From Sphacelaria rigidula (lineage: Eukaryota > Phaeophyceae > Sphacelariales): a stretch of 21,253 nucleotides of DNA. Every line of letters begins with the position of its first letter. Positions within the stretch are counted from its first letter, which is position 1. Below the pieces are notes generated by a model, which saw only the letters and a program-made list of their open reading frames with translations, was not told where the DNA came from and did not search any database. The DNA lies in contig CAXNAA020000446.1 of NCBI GenBank assembly GCA_964200075.2, positions 1 through 21,253 on the forward strand. Reading direction: 5' to 3'. The translations under genes and the position numbers were made by a program. Shown here piece after piece: positions 16,641-21,253 of the stretch.

Positions 16641-17659
16641 ACGCCGTCTGTGGTGCGCTTCAGGTATTGCATGATCTTCATGACTACTTTCCAGTGTGCC
16701 GGTCCCGGGTTGTCGCTGAACTTGGCGACGTTGTGTGCTGCAAAAGATAGATCGGGCCTTGTCAAGGTGGCAATGCACATCAGTGCTGCTACCGCCTCTC
16801 GGTAGGGGGTACTCCGCCTCTCGTTCACTTCGTCTTTGTTTCCTGGTCCGTCTGTCTTTGAGAGCGCATCTGTTCCAGTAGCGACCGGAATCTTGACCGT
16901 TTTGACGATTTTGAAGCGCTCGGTCACTTTCTTTGCGTACTGACGTTGATCAAGAGTCACCGTTCTAACCTTGCGGTCCCGGATGACGTGGCACCCGAGG
17001 TAGTATGAGATTTTCCCTAGATCTTTGATGGTGAAACTCGATTGTAGATCTGCGAGGGCCCTTTCTTCGTTCTTTTACGTGGTGCTGATCAGGAGAAGGT
17101 CGTTCACGTAGACGACTATGATGACTGCCACGCGGCGTTCTCGCCTCTTGTGTTAGACGCAGGTTTCGGCTTGCGATCTCTCAAAACCCTTGCGGAGAAT
17201 TTCTTGGCCAAACGTTTTCGCCCACAGTCGTTCTGCGTGCACCAGGCCGTACATGGTTTTGTTGAGTCTTCCCACTTGGCTCATAGACGGACGGTATTCA
17301 TCGAGTAGTTCAATATTGGTGTCTTCCTCGACGTCCGTCTCGAGGTAGTGCATCTCTACATCTAGTTGGTGCTCTTCCCAGTTCTGCGTCGCTATGAGCG
17401 CAAGTGCCATCCGGATGCTGGACTGCGCCGGTGTGGGAGAAGAGGATTCGTGGTAGTGAATACCGGGTATCTGGCGAAAACCTTGGGCGACAAATCGGCA
17501 CTTGTACTTCTCGATCTGACCGTCCTTGTCGATCTTCCTCGTGAAGACGAGTCTAGTGCCAAGAGCCGTTGTGCCTTTGGGACGGTCTACTGTTTCCCAA
17601 ACCCTGCAAGAGAGTTGTCCCTTCGCCTCGCCTTGAAGGCTCCTCGCCACTAAGTCCAT
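16640..17659 (-). pseudogene. Reverse transcriptase relic (RVT_2 type)
   Basis: The segment at 17153-17659 encodes KYKCRFVAQGFRQIPGIHYH, QLDVEMHYLETDVEED (first catalytic Asp present) and NKTMYGLVHAERLW. Next come a stop (17153-17155), VVYVNDLLLIST and another stop (17075-17077). The active-site motif YVDD is YVND here (17099-17110). The connection continues as DLGKISYYLGCHV and TLTRPDLSFAAHNVAKFSDN, typical of copia RT ends. The changed Asp alone would abolish polymerase activity. Confidence 0.85.
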
Positions 17660-17899
17660 TGTGAGGATGATTGTGCCTGTCCCAGTGTTGTTGGTTCCTG
17701 CGGTAGCTCGCTTGATAGTGTGACGATAGCTGCTGCTTCCTCGGCCGTAGCATCCTCCACCTTCCTGGTCTCCATGTCCGCGATCTGAGCTTTCATCATG
17801 GAACTGAGCAACGCGGTTAGTCCTCCTCCACGAGTACGTCGCGGTAGGATGGCTGGAGTTTCTCCCATGTGGTAGCTTGCCAGTTTGCGTACAGCTGCG

Positions 17900-19010
17900 G
17901 TCGTGGGTGTGAGGGTCGTTGAGTTGGGTCTTCTTTCATCTTCCTGCTCGAATATATCCAGCTCGAGCTCTGACTTTTCGTAGGGGTATTCGGCAATGGT
18001 CTCCAAGGTTGTTGAAGTGAACGACCGGCATGAAGGTGCGTGCTTGTACCCCCCTCCATGGCCTCGTGGCGGTCGGCCCGTCGTGTGCAGGTGGCTTCGA
18101 GGGGTGCCAGACAACAGATTTGCGCAGAAGTACCGATCCGGTGGTGAGATCTCGCACCCGATATGTCAGCCATGGGCAATCCATCGCAGTGCCCAGTAGG
18201 ATGCACTTGTTTCCGCGCAGGGGTAGCTTGTATGGCGGATTGTGCCCGCGGAAGTAGCCGACGATGCTGAACGGAAAAATCCTGGCGAGGGAAGGTTTCT
18301 GGCTATACCAGAGCTCGTAGGGCATTAGTTCACGACCCAGTGACAATGTGACGCTCTTGTTGGTCATGTCGCAGGCGTATTGCATACCTTCGGCCCAGAG
18401 GCGATCGGATTTCCCTTCCTTGAGGCTGCAAAGCAGGGCGACAGTTTTTCGCGCAGTAGTCCGAGAGCTCTCTCGGCGACCCCGTTGTACTGAGGAGTGT
18501 GAGGTGGCGTACGCTCGCGCTTGGTGCCCGGCTTGTTGAGGAGACCTTGAAACTTCCCCTCGAATTCACCTCCACCGTCAGTACGGATCATGCTGGTCTT
18601 GATGCCAGCAGGGGTGATATGCGTGGCGAGGATGTCTTCAAGTACCGCAGTGGTGTCGTCCTTCTTCCTCAGAAACCGTATGATCTTGAACGGCTGTAGT
18701 CGTCGACACACAGCATTGTGTAGTAGCGACTACCGAAAAACGATGTCTCCGCGAAGGGTCCGACGAGATCGATGAAGAATCGCCCAGCACGCGTATCAGC
18801 GCGCATGTCTGTGGTCTTCGGCACAGCAAAGCGTCGAACTCGTCATTCGGAGCGCGGGCGCACATGGTCGCCACTCGCCTGTCAGCTGTATGCCGGCCAT
18901 CTGGATAGTCTCGCGCGTGATCTCCTCGCTGGGGTGTCCGAGTATTTCGTGGAAAGCCATGATGTCTTGGGCGTCGGGCTTCGAACCAGGCTTCTTGCCA
19001 AGCATCGCTT
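17900..19010 (-). pseudogene. Integrase relic (zinc finger and DDE core)
   Basis: The N-terminal zinc-binding region is visible as AFHEILGHPSEEITRETI (His-His) with a following Cys near 18890. The core shows IDLVGPF and LCVDDYSR (about 18710-18780, first Asp), IRTDGGGEFEG (second Asp, near 18580) and HTPQYNGVAERALGLL (Glu, near 18480), so the DDE triad is still present. The C-terminal part reads PYELWYSQKPSLARIFPF and WHPSKPP. Frameshifts near 18700 and 18370 and between the zinc finger and the core break the protein. It would insert the cDNA into the genome. Confidence 0.8.
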
Positions 19011-19218
19011 GGTCGTGGCGGTGATGTGTTGGTGGGCTCCGGCGTGGCAGGGCGGCGTCGAACCTTGATCTCGTGAAGGTCGCTCTCGAAATGGAGCCTT
19101 TGAAACGCGAGTGACCTTGGTCCCTGCGGTGGTTTGATGGTGCTGGCTGCAGGGCACATTTGGAGGGGCGCGTGGAGTGATGTGGATAGTTTTGTCACCG
19201 AATGGAGGTTGTGGTTTC

Positions 19219-19500
19219 TCAGTTGGGGCACATGCGCCACGCGCTGTAGCTCGAGGCCCTCCGTGGTTTCAGTGAAATCGCCGGTGTCTTGGTCAGCTTC
19301 GAGATGTAGCCGACCATATCCGGTGATGGGGGGGAATTTTCCGTCGGCTGTCTCCACGCGGTCGTTCGTTGCAGTCGTGTGGTAGTCGCGTAGACTAGCG
19401 GCTTGACGTCATGTCCTCCGATGCTCTGCTGTCGGCTACCCAGAATTCGTCGTCTCGATTCTTTTTGGCGATGAGTCCGCCAGTGGTGGAAGTCTTCGCC
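19219..19500 (-). pseudogene. Aspartic protease relic (pol start)
   Basis: The segment encodes DEFWVADSRASEDMT, where the copia protease has D-S-G in the catalytic triad; here the Gly codon reads Arg (19425-19433). A stop follows a few codons later, and the frame resumes in another phase with METADGKFPPITGYGRLHLE and HVPQLRNHNLHSV, typical of the C-terminal half of this protease. The enzyme would process the Gag-Pol polyprotein. This copy is inactive by motif change, stop and frameshift. Confidence 0.75.
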
Positions 19501-19715
19501 AGCACTCTGTCGCCAAGGGCGCCTGTCGAGTCCGTAGTCGCCATCATGCTTTGCTGAAGGCCTTTCGCGCCTGCCTTCTTGGGGCGATTCGGTCACTCGA
19601 AAGTCTTGTGTGGTCCTTCGCAATAGAAACATCCCAAGTTGGGTGTCTTGCGGTCTCCAGCGTTGTTGCATATTGTGGTATTGCCCTTCCGGCGGTTGGC
19701 GCTTCGTCCTCGGCG

Positions 19716-20670
19716 TCAGGTGCGGACGACCGCTTGAAGTTTGCGACAAGATGTTGCGTCATGCCCGGGCTTAGAGTAGAGAACGCATAAGGAAGCAGGT
19801 CTCTCGCTACCCGAGTTCGCAGTTATGAGTGCGTGTGAGCCTGCAGGAGTCTTTTCCCCCTCGAGACGCTCGAACTGGTTGAGGATCGTGCATTCGATTT
19901 CATCTCGATCGGGCCAGTTGGCTGAAGTTTCGAGCATTTGAGCCTCCGCGTCGTACTGGCTCGTCAGCCCCGATATGATTGCAACGTCGATATCTTTTTC
20001 GTCGACGGGCCTTCCGACGCGCTTAAGTTCTCAAACGAGGCGATCGACTCTAAGTAGGTACTTCCGAGGGTGCTCTCCGAGTTTCATCTTCAAACCGTAA
20101 AATTTCATGATGAGCTCTTTACGTTCTTTATACCCACTTGCGTGGTAGTGTTCCATCAGTCGTCGCCAGGCTTGGCTGGGAGAAACAGAGGACTGTACAG
20201 TCTCAAGGGCGATTCCCTTACAATTAGTGATCAGGAAAACCCACACCTGATTTGTCTTCCTTAGGGAGTCTGGGTTGATGCCGTTGCTGTCAAACTCCTC
20301 CTGTCCCACTTTCACTTCTTTTTTCACCGGTGATACTCAGCACATCGATGCATCCCAGCGCCGTCAACTGGGCCCGGTGTGCTTGGGACCAGTCGTTCCA
20401 GTCTGCAGGTTTCCCGCGGAATTTCCGGAAGTCGATCTTTGCCTTTGCCTGTCATGGATCCGCTGGTGCGGATCCAGGCATTGGGAGCTGCTGCTGCTGC
20501 TGAATTCTGTCAATCAGCACTAGTTGCTGCTGTTCCCCCTGAGCCTGGACTTGCTGCAGCACTTGTTGTTAAGCCTGCTGTTACTGTTGCATCATCGCTT
20601 GTATACCAGTCATGACGTTTGATAGGTTGCCTTCTCCCGATTGCGCAACGCTTGACGAACGCGCCTTCAT
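19716..20670 (-). pseudogene. gag relic of the copia element
   Basis: Reads from ATG at 20670. The start is Gln-rich (around 20470-20600), followed by a typical copia gag core: DWNDWSQAHRAQLTALG near 20390, AWRRLMEHYHASGYKERKEL near 20120 and KYLLRVDRLV near 20040. After a stop it continues with SGLTSQYDAEAQMLET and ends with a zinc-knuckle-like motif near 19770, in which the second Cys is Tyr (CVLYSKPGHDATSC). Stops interrupt it at least four times, and there is a frameshift at an A-run near 20322. Gag would form the particle and bind RNA; this copy cannot. Confidence 0.8.
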
Positions 20671-20721
20671 CTCTCTCGATTTCCGTAAAACCCCCAAAAG
20701 CTAGTGACTACCTCCATCGGT

Positions 20722-21143
20722 TGTAAACGATATAACGTGTTAAAGTATTCTAACTCGATGAGGTTCACGGATGTGAACACGGCTTCCTACTTTCGGACGC
20801 TCGAGAATTTGAGAGCTCAGGCAGCAGTCGAGCGCGTCCCGATGATCCAGATATTTGAAGAAGGTCTTATTGATAATCAAGATATTTCAAAAACGACCTA
20901 TTGTTATCGAAGACTGCCTCAAAGATTTCCTATCGCTCGACGTCAAGAATATCACTGAGGAAATCACCCGTGCTGATCACCCGCTTGCTAGGAAAATCTG
21001 TGGTAATTCGCTCGCTATTCTCGGATTTTTTTTCTCGGATAACTCTTATTCCTGGAAGGTACGTCACAAATCGTGCCTACCGGTTAATCTACCTACGTGG
21101 CAGCCCTTTGACCGCCAGGCGGGGTGCGTTATCTGTTGAATCA
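20722..21143 (-). repeat. 5' LTR of the copia element (right copy)
   Basis: Partner of 15512-16080, reading TGTAAACG to GAATCA on the plus strand. Ends are approximate; the well-matched core is about 20757-21102. A TTG microsatellite begins 8 bases after it. Confidence 0.7.
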
Positions 21144-21149
21144 GCATCC

Positions 21150-21253
<104 letters not shown>

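Larger units (their letters stand above)
15512..21143 (-). mobile_element. Decayed Ty1/copia LTR retrotransposon
   Basis: About 5.6 kb on the minus strand between two diverged LTRs. The coding order is gag, protease, integrase, reverse transcriptase, RNase H, which defines the copia (Pseudoviridae-type) arrangement. Every domain is recognisable, but the frame is broken repeatedly, so the element is dead. A GGCGGGGG purine tract lies just upstream of the 3' LTR on the coding strand (about 16081-16090). No target duplication was found (TCTGG against GCATC). A primer-binding site next to the 5' LTR is not convincing. Confidence 0.9.

Noticed and set aside
16483-19790. Many plus-strand frames of 60-100 codons across the copia element
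   Set aside because: They are antisense shadows of the minus-strand pol and gag remnants.

Overview
The window looks like nuclear DNA of an intron-rich eukaryote, most plausibly a brown alga or other stramenopile. The signs are long introns with GT-AG and one GC-AG boundary, many in-phase trinucleotide microsatellites (TTG, AGT, CTG), a decayed Ty1/copia element and several small inverted-repeat elements. The taxon is an inference; nothing in the sequence is diagnostic.

Left part (about 1 to 12,970, + strand): one spliced gene that I assembled from splice signals and phase consistency. Exons are 572-762, 1779-1889, 3775-3912, 4774-5015, 11230-11347 and 12441-12884, followed by AATAAA at 12961. 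The 5' end is missing or unresolved; 1-57 may hold an earlier exon. The product (roughly 410 residues in this model) is a chain of small, Ala/Gly/Val/Lys-rich amphipathic segments, then a Glu/Arg coiled-coil stretch and a Ser/Thr-rich, basic tail. It resembles perilipin, LEA or synuclein-type 11-residue helix proteins in style only; I do not recognise a named family. Its introns carry most of the other features: five tandem copies of the exon/intron 5' splice junction joined by AGT tracts (intron 1), a 192-bp hAT-type MITE with a perfect 8-bp target duplication (intron 1), a 1.27-kb relative of it with many ACGTCAC motifs (intron 4), a pair of LTR-like direct repeats 3.5 kb apart with a primer-binding-site-like sequence (intron 4), a tRNA-like A/B box relic (intron 4) and a foldback element (intron 5).

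Middle (12,970 to 15,510): intergenic and repeat-rich. It holds a C21 tract, a G-rich run, a 112-bp near-perfect palindrome, and two adjacent inverted-repeat-bounded elements (14,457-15,197) packed with the 10-mer CCTCYRGAGG, followed by a degenerate CAAT/CAAC satellite.

Right part (15,512 to 21,143, - strand): a decayed Ty1/copia retrotransposon with diverged LTRs, gag, protease, integrase, reverse transcriptase and RNase H remnants. It is broken by frameshifts and stops, and the protease and RT catalytic motifs are both altered. The window ends inside a long TTG microsatellite.

Most candidate reading frames outside these are shadows of microsatellites. No rRNA, intact tRNA or CRISPR array was seen.
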